Shown here in pieces: positions 17,708 to 26,279 of a stretch of DNA of 34,257 nt. A model generated the notes under the pieces. That model searched no databases. It had not been told where the DNA came from and was given only the letters and a program-made list of their open reading frames with translations. The stretch is from a bacterium (GTDB lineage: Bacteria > Bacillota > Clostridia > Lachnospirales > Lachnospiraceae), in contig JAUNRX010000027.1 of NCBI GenBank assembly GCA_030539495.1, forward strand, positions 1 through 34,257, written 5' to 3'. The position numbers and the translations under genes were made by a program. Within the stretch, counting starts at the first letter, position 1. Every line of letters begins with the position of its first letter.

Positions 17708-18376
17708 ATGAGACACAAAACATTAAAAATAGTAAGTATAGGGGTTATGAGCGCAATGCTTCTAGTTGGTTGTGGCGGATCAAGCTCTTCAACCACTGAT
17801 TCCAATACAAATGCGGAAACAAATGCAGGTAATGTAAATAATGAGGCTTCCAATCAAGAAAATGACAACAAGACTTATGGTCAAATAACAGCCATCGATG
17901 GTTCTACCATCACAGTTGCCTTAGGAACAATGAAAAATAGAGGAAACAGAGGAGATGGCAGCGGACAGACAATGCCTTCTGGAAAACCAGACATGCCACA
18001 AGGCTCTGATAATGCAAATGCTCCAGAAGCTCCTACTGGCTCTGATAATGCAAACGCTCCAGAAGCTCCTACTGGCTCCAATGATGCAAATAAAAAAGGC
18101 GGCCAAGGTTTCTCTATGCTAGACCTTACTGGTGAAACTGCAACAATCAGTGTTTCTGACTCCACAAAGATTTCAATCAAATCTAGAACTGAGTCTACAG
18201 ATGGAACCATCAGTGATTTACAAGTTGGAGATACGATTTCCTTTGAACTATCCGATGACAATAAGACAGCAACAACGATCACAAGCCAGTCCATGGGTGG
18301 CAAAGGCGGACAAGGCGGTCAAAAGCCATCCACTGATGCTTCTCAAGCACCAGCTGCAACAGCTAAAGCAAGCTAA
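17708..18376 (+). CDS. Putative lipoprotein with DUF5666-like domain and repeat linker
   Basis: The 222-residue protein begins with a lipoprotein signal: positive MRHKTLK, a hydrophobic stretch, and lipobox LVGC with C22 as the expected lipidated cysteine. A Ser/Thr/Asn-rich linker follows. The sequence YGQITAIDGSTITVALG and the later ATISVSDSTKISI...DLQVGDTISFELS resemble the beta-rich DUF5666 type, interrupted by a low-complexity insert with two copies of GSDNANAPEAPT and a third partial one. The C terminus is Gly/Gln/Ala-rich. Function is unknown; it should be anchored on the outer face of the cytoplasmic membrane. AAAGGGTG precedes the ATG. It stands 97 bases after aroA and is convergent with the carboxypeptidase gene. 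Confidence 0.8.
   Translation: MRHKTLKIVSIGVMSAMLLVGCGGSSSSTTDSNTNAETNAGNVNNEASNQENDNKTYGQITAIDGSTITVALGTMKNRGNRGDGSGQTMPSGKPDMPQGSDNANAPEAPTGSDNANAPEAPTGSNDANKKGGQGFSMLDLTGETATISVSDSTKISIKSRTESTDGTISDLQVGDTISFELSDDNKTATTITSQSMGGKGGQGGQKPSTDASQAPAATAKAS
18002..18073 (+). repeat. Two in-frame 36-bp tandem repeats in the lipoprotein gene
   Basis: Units start at 18002 and 18038, differ at a single base, and each encodes GSDNANAPEAPT. A diverged third unit begins at 18074. The length of a multiple of three allows copy-number change without frameshift. Confidence 0.9.
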
Positions 18377-18404
18377 AACCTATATTTTTATTTGTATATC
18401 TAAG

Positions 18405-18453
18405 AAAAAGGGATAAGATACGAATTTTATAGTTCGTACCTTATCCCTTTTTT
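18405..18453. terminator. Bidirectional intrinsic terminator
   Basis: A 13-bp outer stem, AAAAAGGGATAAG (18405-18417) with CTTATCCCTTTTT (18440-18452), a single A/C mismatch, then a 6-bp TACGAA/TTCGTA inner stem. It separates the convergent lipoprotein and carboxypeptidase genes. Confidence 0.9.
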
Positions 18454-18466
18454 CTATACTAAATGA

Positions 18467-20182
18467 TTAATAGAATAATTTTGTTAATGATTCAATGACG
18501 TAACGGTTATCTTTCCAAAGACGATTATAGTAGGAATATGGAAGTGGACAACGAACATTACCTGTTTCAATCGTAATATTTGGCATTTCACTTTTTCCAT
18601 TACTTAACCATGTTCCCATTGTTCCACCTACTCCTCCTGCCAAATCAGACGCAGGATATCGATATCCTGTTAACTTTTTCGTAATTTCTCCCATACGTTT
18701 ATTTACGGAATAATACTTGCTTTTCTTATTGGTATTCCAGTCAGCTAGATTTCCCATGGAATGGTAAGCAATACTTCCTACTGGATTGCTTAATGAATTG
18801 TACAGCTTGATCACAGCTTTTGTCTCCTTTTCAGAAGCACCTGATTTCCCTGCATAAGTTGTCGCATTTGGTTTTTTCGACGGACTATTAACACCAAACT
18901 TTGTCGGGAAGTTACGATTTAAGTTAACCCCTCTTGCGTTGGCCTTCCAATTTGTATAGGAAGTACCTTTTAACATTTTCTTTACACTAGCCCTAAGTGT
19001 CTTATTATTAATTCCATTGGCACCATACTGGGCAATCTGAACACCATCCGGGTTTACCATAGGCACAATATAAAGGCAGACCTCATTAAATAGCTTCTCA
19101 TAGGTCATGCTAATCTTTCCACTTTTCTTCTTGTAATTATTCATATAATGCTCGATCTGTTCCATTACAAAATACGTATTAAGGTATTCCCTTGCATGCA
19201 TAGATACCGTTACTACCATTTGTTTCTTGGCTTTTGTATTTCCTATTGCCGCATAATATAAATTACGGTTATCGTGAGATTTTCCTAATGACTTTACTTC
19301 CATCCATTGAGGATATGTCTTTGCTAATTCTTTTAAATTCTTTTCCATTGTTACAAAGTCATAGTGTTTCTTTGTCTTCACTACAATATTGGTTGTTGGT
19401 TTTTTTGTTGTAAGCTCCTTTGTACGAATATACCCTGTCTTTTTTGTTTTCACATTCATTACAGCAGTAAATTGGCCTGATGTTACACCTGCGGAATAGT
19501 ATAACTGATTCTTAACAGCATCCTCTAACTTATAACGGGTAGAGTTAGTTGTATATACCTTTGTATTCTTTGTTAAGTATACTGATTTGTCGTACTTCTT
19601 CCATTGCGCACTAAATGTAATATTTCCTGTCGCACCTGCTGCAATTGTGCTCTGACTACGATTCCCAACTTTCCATCCTGTAAAATAATATCCGCTTCTA
19701 GTTGGATTTTTCAATACAATTTTCTTTGATAAAATTGTATAACTTGCAGGATTGGAACGATCATTTTGTCCGCCATTTAACTGATAAGAAATCTTGTACT
19801 TTACTGCTTCCCATTTTGCATATACTACAACATCTTCAGCAAATGTTTCATCGATCATTTTAATTTTAGTCTTATAGGATGCATCCTTATACCATCCAAG
19901 GAATGTATACCCATGTCTTGTCGCATTAGCAAATACAACGGTATCTCCCTCCTGATAGCTTTCCGGATTTCCCTTTGCATTTGTTCCACCTATTAGATTA
20001 TATGTAATCTTATACGTTTCCCTAACCTCATTATCGTCCCCTTCTGTGACGTCCTCTGTAACATCCTCTGTGACTTGATCCCCTGTCACTGATTGCTCCG
20101 CATATGCCCTTGTCGTCGGCAGCCCAAGCATAAACACAAGCAGTGCCACACCAAATAAAATGCTTTTTCCTTTTTTTCTCAT
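18467..20182 (-). CDS. Secreted M14 zinc carboxypeptidase with InlB-type B-repeats
   Basis: The 571-residue preprotein has an N-terminal signal peptide with likely cleavage after AYA (residue 28). Two Listeria-Bacteroides (InlB B-type) repeats span about 57-125 and 129-196, each with YKI.Y.L.GG and a Y.F.GW motif. A short SH3-like linker region (about 200-260) precedes the M14 peptidase domain (about 273-571). Active-site residues are complete: zinc ligands H329 and E332 (HARE) and H474, substrate-binding N422-R423 (LNRNF), and catalytic E539 in ITIETGN. It should trim C-terminal residues from peptides or wall stems outside the cell. There is no LPXTG sorting signal, so retention could rely on the repeats. 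GGGAG lies 6-7 bases before the ATG. Confidence 0.9.
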   Translation of the reverse strand: MRKKGKSILFGVALLVFMLGLPTTRAYAEQSVTGDQVTEDVTEDVTEGDDNEVRETYKITYNLIGGTNAKGNPESYQEGDTVVFANATRHGYTFLGWYKDASYKTKIKMIDETFAEDVVVYAKWEAVKYKISYQLNGGQNDRSNPASYTILSKKIVLKNPTRSGYYFTGWKVGNRSQSTIAAGATGNITFSAQWKKYDKSVYLTKNTKVYTTNSTRYKLEDAVKNQLYYSAGVTSGQFTAVMNVKTKKTGYIRTKELTTKKPTTNIVVKTKKHYDFVTMEKNLKELAKTYPQWMEVKSLGKSHDNRNLYYAAIGNTKAKKQMVVTVSMHAREYLNTYFVMEQIEHYMNNYKKKSGKISMTYEKLFNEVCLYIVPMVNPDGVQIAQYGANGINNKTLRASVKKMLKGTSYTNWKANARGVNLNRNFPTKFGVNSPSKKPNATTYAGKSGASEKETKAVIKLYNSLSNPVGSIAYHSMGNLADWNTNKKSKYYSVNKRMGEITKKLTGYRYPASDLAGGVGGTMGTWLSNGKSEMPNITIETGNVRCPLPYSYYNRLWKDNRYVIESLTKLFY

Positions 20183-20289
20183 ATATGTCTCCCTTTTCCT
20201 ACGTAAATTCCAGTACTATTATATCAAATTTTGTCGTAATTACAACTATTAGAACCGTTTATCCTAATTTTTATATAAGAAAACTACTG

Positions 20290-20508
20290 ACAAGGGAACA
20301 CTTGCTTTTCCCTTGCTCGCACTCTTCCGTCACGCCAACAAGGAGAGGTCCGGGAAACCATCGGTATCCTTTGGAATCACTTTCCTGGGATTCACTCCCC
20401 GGAAACTTAGAAAGAGGTAGTATCACGCTCCGCATGACACTACCTCTTTCATTACCTACAGCACCAGCTAAAACCCTGATTTTAGCTGAGGGCACCGTCC
20501 TCGCTGCC
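20290..20508 (+). repeat. Four-hairpin structured element, copy 2
   Basis: It begins with a head hairpin (20291-20315, arms CAAGGGAA and TTCCCTTG), then linker words CTTCCGTCA, GAGAGGTCCGGG and AAACCATCGGTATCC. Hairpin a (20381-20405) has one T/C mismatch and the TTCAC loop. Hairpin b (20411-20449) has arms AAAGAGGTAGT and ACTACCTCTTT: relative to copy 1 a C-G pair is replaced by G-C. Hairpin c (20465-20488) has arms CAGCTAAAA and TTTTAGCTG, replaced on both sides relative to copy 1. Hairpin d (20491-20508) has GGCACCG and CGCTGCC with a TCCT loop and one mismatch. Its end overlaps the 3' end of the lipid kinase gene. Confidence 0.85.
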
Positions 20509-21399
20509 ACGTACCTTAAATGATATTGCATGTTTTAAATTATAAATATCTGCTTCCTTTAAGTTGCCCCCAAATTCTCCATCCATCGTCCAAGGAACCA
20601 TTTCGTCAGAAACAAAACGGACATGGCTCGTATGGAAAGAAATTATATGCTTGCTTGTCTTATCTTCACTAAGTAAGGCATTGATAATGGACTGAAGCTC
20701 AAGGGCATTATGAGGAGGCTTAATCAGCGTTACCTCGAACATACCGTCATTTAACGATACATCCGGTCCATTTAAGCCTTTAAATCCACCAATTGAGTTA
20801 GAATTACTAACCATGCCGTAAAGGAACGTATCATCGATTTCCTGATCATCATAGTATACCTTGTAATGATAGGATTGTAGACTTGGAATACGCTTTACTC
20901 CTTCAAGCAAATATGCCAGTCTTCCAAACATATTTTTAACGGTCTGGCTTGTCGCATAGCTAACATCGGTAAAAGCACCAAATCCTGCTACATAAATAAA
21001 ATAATCATCATTTAGCTTACCTAAGTCATAAGGAAACAAATCCCCCTCAACAATCGTCTTAGCGGCTTCTACCATGTTCTTTGGAATGCCTAAGCTCGTT
21101 GCACAATCATTGGTGGTACCAGTTGGAATATATCCACAAGGTGGCTTCTTCTCACATTGCATAATTCCCATCGCAACTTCATTTAAGGTGCCGTCCCCAC
21201 CAGAGCAAGCCACCACATCGTATTCACTGCCATATTTGGCAACGATCTCAGTCGCATCATTTCTTCGTCTTGTCGCATGAACTGTAACTTCATAGTCTGC
21301 ATTCGAAAAAGTTTCGAGTATATAAGATAGCTTGCTTCTTATCACTCCTTTTCCGGCAAAAGGATTATAGACAAATAATAACTTCTTTCGATCCAACAT
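20482..21399 (-). CDS. Diacylglycerol kinase-family lipid kinase (YegS/DagK type)
   Basis: The 305-residue protein has YNPFAGKG near the N terminus, the nucleotide-binding SGGDGTLNEV, and PTGTTNDCATSLGIP, the signatures of the DAGK catalytic domain shared by DgkB, YegS and sphingosine kinase-like enzymes. It should phosphorylate a lipid such as diacylglycerol at the membrane; the exact substrate is unsure. ATG 21399 is preferred, with GAGGG 5 bases upstream; a GTG at 21405 would leave almost no spacer. It follows queA by 18 bases, so the two are probably co-transcribed. The last eight residues, GSEDGALS, and the TAA stop come from hairpins d and c of the structured element, so the native C terminus has apparently been replaced. 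Confidence 0.9.
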   Translation of the reverse strand: MLDRKKLLFVYNPFAGKGVIRSKLSYILETFSNADYEVTVHATRRRNDATEIVAKYGSEYDVVACSGGDGTLNEVAMGIMQCEKKPPCGYIPTGTTNDCATSLGIPKNMVEAAKTIVEGDLFPYDLGKLNDDYFIYVAGFGAFTDVSYATSQTVKNMFGRLAYLLEGVKRIPSLQSYHYKVYYDDQEIDDTFLYGMVSNSNSIGGFKGLNGPDVSLNDGMFEVTLIKPPHNALELQSIINALLSEDKTSKHIISFHTSHVRFVSDEMVPWTMDGEFGGNLKEADIYNLKHAISFKVRGSEDGALS

Positions 21400-21417
21400 A
21401 ACCACCCTCTTACTTAT

Positions 21418-22452
21418 TTATACGTTAGTTGTAATAAACATGGCATCTCCGAAACTAAAGAATCTGTAGCGTTCTTTTACTGCTTCTTCATAGGCAGCCA
21501 TCACATGTTCTTTTCCAGCTAATGCGGATATTAACATTAACAATGTAGACTCTGGTAAATGGAAGTTCGTAATTAATTCATCTAACACTTTAAATTTATA
21601 ACCTGGATAGATAAAGATTGTCGTATCACCATGTCCAGCTTTTACAATACCATCTTCTGTTGCAGCACTTTCAATTGTTCTACAGCTTGTCGTACCTACA
21701 CAGATAACTTTATGTCCATTTGCTTTTGCATCGTTGATTTTCTTCGCTTCGCTTTCTTCTACTTGGTAGAATTCAGAGTGCATATGGTGGTTTGTTACGT
21801 CGTCTACTTTAACCGGACGGAATGTACCAAGACCAACATGAAGTGTTACGGTAGCAATTACAATCCCTTTTTTCTGAATTCTTTCTAATAGGTCTTTTGT
21901 AAAATGTAAGCCTGCAGTTGGTGCTGCTGCACTACCTTCATATTTTGCATATACTGTCTGATAACGGTTCTTATCTTCTAATCTATGTGTAATGTATGGA
22001 GGAAGAGGCATTTGACCTAATTGTTCTAAGATCTCCTCGAAAATTCCTTCGTATTCAAATTGAATGTGACGATTTCCATCATCTAATACTTCAATTACAG
22101 TAGCAGCAAGTAAGCCGCCACCAAAGATAATCTTTGTTCCGACTTTTGCTTTTTTGCCTGGTTTCACTAATGTTTCCCAAACATCATTTTCTTTTCTTTT
22201 TAGTAAAAGAAGTTCTATTTTTGCTCCTGTACCTTCTTTTTCACCAATTAATCTAGCTGGAATTACCTTTGTATTATTAAGGACTAAACAATCACCTGGA
22301 TTTAAATAATCAATAATATCATGGAATATTTTATGCTTATAAACGCCTGTTTCCTTATCTAAAAGTAATAGTCTGGAACTATCACGGTTTTCTAAAGGAT
22401 CTTGAGCGATTAATTCTTCTGGTAAATCAAAATAAAAGTCACTTGTTTTCAT
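21418..22452 (-). CDS. queA: S-adenosylmethionine:tRNA ribosyltransferase-isomerase
   Basis: Transfers and isomerises the ribosyl part of SAM onto 7-aminomethyl-7-deazaguanine at tRNA position 34, the epoxyqueuosine step of queuosine synthesis. The 344-residue length is typical. Family signatures seen are the N-terminal [54 protein letters not shown], and the C-terminal [17 protein letters not shown]. No other queuosine genes are in the window; in many bacteria queA neighbours tgt or ruv genes, but here it is paired with a lipid kinase. The ribosome site is weak (GAAAGAGAG upstream of the ATG). A TATAAT at 22495-22500 on the minus strand could be its -10 box, without a clear -35. Confidence 0.97.
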   Translation of the reverse strand: MKTSDFYFDLPEELIAQDPLENRDSSRLLLLDKETGVYKHKIFHDIIDYLNPGDCLVLNNTKVIPARLIGEKEGTGAKIELLLLKRKENDVWETLVKPGKKAKVGTKIIFGGGLLAATVIEVLDDGNRHIQFEYEGIFEEILEQLGQMPLPPYITHRLEDKNRYQTVYAKYEGSAAAPTAGLHFTKDLLERIQKKGIVIATVTLHVGLGTFRPVKVDDVTNHHMHSEFYQVEESEAKKINDAKANGHKVICVGTTSCRTIESAATEDGIVKAGHGDTTIFIYPGYKFKVLDELITNFHLPESTLLMLISALAGKEHVMAAYEEAVKERYRFFSFGDAMFITTNV

Positions 22453-22669
22453 CGTATTACTCTCTTTCTGCTTTCAGTGTTTCTACTTCCATCCATTATA
22501 GCCACTTATACTAAAAAAATCTACTAAAATACTCAACTTCTCACAATTTATGTTCTGCTATTCAAAGTAAATTCATACGTATGCTGATTTAGGGTAGTCT
22601 GAGTTTCTTCAAAAACTGATATTTGGGGCATCACAGCGTTTTTTTGCTTCTAATGCCCACGAAACAAAC

Positions 22670-22721
22670 AAAAAGTCCTCTCATAAGGAACTCACTGGCC
22701 TCCTCTATGAAAGAACTTTTT
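22670..22721 (-). terminator. Intrinsic terminator of the galactosidase operon
   Basis: On the minus strand, AAAAAGTTCTTTCATA pairs with TATGAGAGGACTTTTT using G-T wobbles, topped by an AGGA/TCCT stem, and followed by a T-rich tract. It lies 31 bases beyond the galactosidase stop codon. The remaining part of the 299-base gap up to queA (22453-22669) shows only AT-rich sequence and a weak 6-bp hairpin at 22625-22658. Confidence 0.75.
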
Positions 22722-22751
22722 CTTTGTAAACTAACTAGCCGTTTTTATATC

Positions 22752-24704
22752 TTATTTCACCGTCTGGATCATGCACTGGAATGGCTCCAAGATAAGTCTG
22801 TCAAACTCTACTTGGGATTCATTATGGTTCATAAGGATTCTCACCTTTTCTTCCCCATTCATTCGCTCTACCACTTCCACTCCATCTGGACTATGAATTC
22901 CAGTAAGTGACACTTCTTTGATGATTTCTTCGATAATGGTTCCCACCACTTCTTCTTCCGGTGCGCAGCCTATATAATATACTTCCCCGTCATAATACTT
23001 ATTTTTTGTGACTGCTGCAAATTCCTGATAGAAGGTATCCCCGTAAGAATATAAAATTTCTGCCGTAGTTGCCACGATCATATCACGGAATACGCCGGCT
23101 TTTCCTTGACGGCCTTCATATCTTCCTTGACCTACAAGGCTAAGGCTCGCTTCCTCCTGAAGGCTTTCTGTCTCGCAAACATAAAGTCCTGCAAGATTGG
23201 TATAACCTACCGGAAGCTCTTCATTTAATGTCAGATTATTATCCTGATCCTTTACTGCTGTACGATAAGTCATCACAAGACGACCGCCATTTTTCACGTA
23301 TTCTTCCATCTTTTCTCTAAACTCTTTTGTCTGAATGATCATGACTGGGATCATGACCACCTTATAGTCTGAGAAATCTGCCGAAGATGGAATAACATCA
23401 ACTGTAATATTACGATCATAAAATGGCTTATATAGACGTTTCATTTCCTCTTCGCATTGAAGCAGGATGCTTTGCGTCTGAATTCGGAAGGATGCTAATG
23501 AATCATAATCATAAATAATGCAGACATCACTTTTCATAGGTGCTTCTAATACATCCTCGTGATTCTTCACATCAGCAAAGAAGCTTTGCACCTCATAGAA
23601 TTTTCTACGTTTCTTATTGTCCGCATCAAGGATACCGTAACAGAACTGTTCTGCTCCTTTGGTTGCTCCACGGTATCTAAAGTACATAAGAGAATCACAT
23701 CCTCTTGCCACTCCCTGGTATGACCATAGTTTTGCCTGGTTTGGTCTTGGAAGATAGCCGGTAACATCATGTCCCTGAGCCCCCATGATTGCTTCTGTAA
23801 TCCAGAAATTCTGTTTCTTTAATCCTCTGATATAGTCAAGCCCAAATGCAATCTCATGTGGCTTGATCGGTTCTTTCTGTCCACCCCATACCGGATAGTT
23901 ATTATAAGCAACCACATCTAGATCTTTTGCGATTTCAGAATAATCTACATGTTTCGTTAAGCCGCCGCCTGGGAAATCATGAATTACTACCGCATCCCCA
24001 TTAATCTCTTTGATTAAATCTGTTTGGAATTTGGCATATCTTACGATACTTTCACTTCTGAATCTTTCCCAGTCTAAACGTAAGGAAGGATTATGCGTTG
24101 TAATCGTCTGCATTGGCGTTGGTATTTCATCAAATTCATTATACTCTTGGGACCAGAACGCAGTTCCATACGTCTGATTTAACTGTTCAATGTTACCGCC
24201 AAACTTCTTGCTTAAGAAGGTCTGAAATGCATCCTGACAGTTTTTACAGTAACACTCGTCACTTCCCTCATGACCAAACTCATTGTCAATCTGCCAAGCA
24301 ACGATTGCGTCTTCGTCTTTATAGTGATTCACTAATTCACGAATGATTTTTTCAGAGTAATCCCAGAAAATGCTGCTGTTAAAGCAGTATACATGACGGC
24401 CCCCAAAGGCACGCTTTTGTCCATTTTCAAATTCTGAAATTGTCTCTGGATACTTCTTTGCAAGCCATGCCGGCATAGTAGCCGTTGGCGTTCCGAAGAT
24501 TACATCTAGCCCTTTTTCCTTAGCTTTCTCAATTACATGGTCGAAGAAAGAGAAGTCATATGCTCCTTCTGTCTTCTCCATTAAATGCCAGGCAAACTCA
24601 CCGATTCGGATTACGTTACATCCAAGTTCCAGCATCGTATCTAAATCGGACTCAATCATTTCAATATCCCACTGTTCTGGGTAATAATCTACGCCTAAAT
24701 ACAT
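22752..24704 (-). CDS. GH42 beta-galactosidase
   Basis: The 650-residue cytoplasmic glycosidase hydrolyses terminal beta-galactosides with retention of configuration. It starts with the family's LGVDYYPEQW and has a TIM barrel with acid/base E142 in WQIDNEFGHE and nucleophile E304 in FWITEAIMGAQGH. C107, C151, C153 and C156 fall at the places of the structural zinc cysteines known in Thermus GH42 enzymes. A trimerisation domain and a small C-terminal beta domain follow. No signal peptide is present, so substrate must be imported, which fits the symporter gene whose last 10 bases overlap this start. The ribosome site is inside the transporter's end. Lactose, galacto-oligosaccharides or plant galactan fragments are possible substrates. 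Confidence 0.95.
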   Translation of the reverse strand: MYLGVDYYPEQWDIEMIESDLDTMLELGCNVIRIGEFAWHLMEKTEGAYDFSFFDHVIEKAKEKGLDVIFGTPTATMPAWLAKKYPETISEFENGQKRAFGGRHVYCFNSSIFWDYSEKIIRELVNHYKDEDAIVAWQIDNEFGHEGSDECYCKNCQDAFQTFLSKKFGGNIEQLNQTYGTAFWSQEYNEFDEIPTPMQTITTHNPSLRLDWERFRSESIVRYAKFQTDLIKEINGDAVVIHDFPGGGLTKHVDYSEIAKDLDVVAYNNYPVWGGQKEPIKPHEIAFGLDYIRGLKKQNFWITEAIMGAQGHDVTGYLPRPNQAKLWSYQGVARGCDSLMYFRYRGATKGAEQFCYGILDADNKKRRKFYEVQSFFADVKNHEDVLEAPMKSDVCIIYDYDSLASFRIQTQSILLQCEEEMKRLYKPFYDRNITVDVIPSSADFSDYKVVMIPVMIIQTKEFREKMEEYVKNGGRLVMTYRTAVKDQDNNLTLNEELPVGYTNLAGLYVCETESLQEEASLSLVGQGRYEGRQGKAGVFRDMIVATTAEILYSYGDTFYQEFAAVTKNKYYDGEVYYIGCAPEEEVVGTIIEEIIKEVSLTGIHSPDGVEVVERMNGEEKVRILMNHNESQVEFDRLILEPFQCMIQTVK

Positions 24705-26065
24705 TCTTCCATTTCCCCTTTTCTCTCTTCCAGTATGTCAATCATATTGCGATAGTACGTATCATTTAGCTTATAGCTTCTTTTGTAAATGAAAAGACAT
24801 GACATGGATAAAAGACTTGGAAGTGCAATCATAAGGATTCTCATACCAAGAATAGCACCACTGCTTTGAGTCGTGTCCGGAACATATCCTATGATCGTTA
24901 AGCCAACACCACTGATAAATCCACTAAATGCACCTGCAAATTTTACTACAAAGGTCTGCATAGAGAATAAAATACTTTCATTTCTTGTTTTTAACTTGAA
25001 CTCACCATAATCTACAACTTCGGATAAGATTACAGTAACCTGTGCTAACATAAATCCAATACCGGCATTTACAATTGCACTACAAACTCCTACAAATAAT
25101 GCATTTTTAGGAATCACTGCCCCACCAACTAATAAGATTACCCAGCCTACGACCGGACAAATGGATCCAACCATAAAGGTTGTTTTCTTACCAAACTTTT
25201 TCACGAAGTTGGAGAATAATGCTAATGCTCCCATTTGTGCAAATCCTGCAACACCAGAGTAAACTGTATAGAGTGCCTTTGGACTTCCTGTTACATATTT
25301 AAAATAATAAATGGCAAAGCTGTTAGATAACTGATATGCAATATTAAAGAATAACGCAATCCCTAAAATCACTTTTACCTGATCATTTTTTACTAAAACA
25401 TGAATCATTTGTTTTACTGTTGTCTTTTCCTGTGTCGTTGCAACAACACGTTCTTTTACATTTAAGACTGTGATAATCGAAGCTACAATAAATAGCAAGC
25501 TTATGATTAATGCAAATCTTGAAAATCCAGTTGCTTCATTTCCATTTCCTAAAAACTTGACTATGTATAAGCCACCGGAGCCTACAACTAACCAAGCAAA
25601 GCTGGCGAAGAAACGTGGAATTGCTGCCATCTGATTACGTTCATCGATGTTAGATGATAACGCAGGAACCATGGACCAATAAGGAATATCCATAATTGTA
25701 TATGTCATGCCCCATAAAATATAAAAGATAGAAACAAATACTAAGTATGCCGTATTTGACATGTTAAAATTACTATAAAGGAATACTAGGACGATCGCAT
25801 TTAGGACTGTTCCAATCATAATCCATGGTCTAAATTTACCAAACTTACTTCTTGTATTATCAACGACCATTCCCATAAATGGATCATTGAATGCATCCCA
25901 TATTCTAGCTACTAAAAATAGCGTCCCTACGAATGCTGGTGCAACCATCTTGATGTCTGTCAGATAGTAAAGTAAAAATGTACCTACAATTGCATAAACG
26001 GCATCTTTACCGAATGCTCCAATACCAAAACTCAATTTAGAAATCCAAGAAAGTTTATTGTTCAT
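24695..26065 (-). CDS. GPH-family (MelB-like) glycoside:cation symporter
   Basis: The 456-residue protein has about twelve hydrophobic segments and the features of the glycoside-pentoside-hexuronide:cation symporter family: an N-terminal LSFGIGAFGKD, LVARIWDAFNDPFMGMVVDNTRSKFGKFRPW in the first half, and YTIMDIPYWSMVPAL. The paired acidic residues in WDAFNDP correspond to the cation-binding region of MelB. It probably imports a galactoside with sodium or protons for the GH42 enzyme. AAAGGAG lies 9 bases before the ATG. The stop codon overlaps the galactosidase start, implying coupled translation. A promoter and operator-like sites lie directly upstream. Confidence 0.93.
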   Translation of the reverse strand: MNNKLSWISKLSFGIGAFGKDAVYAIVGTFLLYYLTDIKMVAPAFVGTLFLVARIWDAFNDPFMGMVVDNTRSKFGKFRPWIMIGTVLNAIVLVFLYSNFNMSNTAYLVFVSIFYILWGMTYTIMDIPYWSMVPALSSNIDERNQMAAIPRFFASFAWLVVGSGGLYIVKFLGNGNEATGFSRFALIISLLFIVASIITVLNVKERVVATTQEKTTVKQMIHVLVKNDQVKVILGIALFFNIAYQLSNSFAIYYFKYVTGSPKALYTVYSGVAGFAQMGALALFSNFVKKFGKKTTFMVGSICPVVGWVILLVGGAVIPKNALFVGVCSAIVNAGIGFMLAQVTVILSEVVDYGEFKLKTRNESILFSMQTFVVKFAGAFSGFISGVGLTIIGYVPDTTQSSGAILGMRILMIALPSLLSMSCLFIYKRSYKLNDTYYRNMIDILEERKGEMEECI

Positions 26066-26107
26066 ATAGTATCTCTCCTTTGAATACTCTTCTCTTTTGA
26101 TAGTCTT

Positions 26108-26135
26108 ATTATAACTCGTTTTTAGTGAAAATCAA
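26108..26135 (-). promoter_or_regulatory. Promoter of the symporter-galactosidase operon
   Basis: On the minus strand TTGATT (26130-26135), a 16-base spacer and a consensus TATAAT (26108-26113). An operator-like site (26120-26131) lies over the spacer and the edge of the -35 box, a position where a bound repressor would block RNA polymerase. Confidence 0.75.
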
Positions 26136-26182
26136 TATATATTTTAGTAAAATTATATGTTTTGTTTACATTTTTACTAAAA
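26120..26182. promoter_or_regulatory. Three TTTTAGTAAAA-type operator sites
   Basis: Sites are TTTTAGTGAAAA (26120-26131), TTTTAGTAAAA (26142-26152) and TTTTACTAAAA (26172-26182). The last two are perfect 5-bp dyads around a central G/C. Centres are about 21-22 and 30 bases apart, near two and three helical turns. They lie in the symporter promoter region next to the LacI-type gene, its likely ligand-sensing repressor. Confidence 0.6.
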
Positions 26183-26221
26183 CATATATGTTCACCTATT
26201 GATATGTAGGAGTAATCAGCT

Positions 26222-26276
26222 AAAAAAGCACCCGTAATCCGGTCGTTAAAGACCACATCATTACGAATGCCTTTTT
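26222..26276 (-). terminator. Intrinsic terminator of the LacI-type regulator gene
   Basis: On the minus strand AAAAAGGCATTCGTAAT pairs with ATTACGGGTGCTTTTTT (with G-T pairs), with an inner GGTC/GACC stem, followed by a T-run. It lies just after the regulator's stop codon and would insulate the symporter promoter from read-through. Confidence 0.75.
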
Positions 26277-26279
26277 CAT

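Noticed and set aside
20143-20523. Open reading frame on the plus strand over copy 2
   Set aside because: It overlaps the signal-peptide end of the carboxypeptidase gene and the hairpin element, and shows no start signal or protein family.
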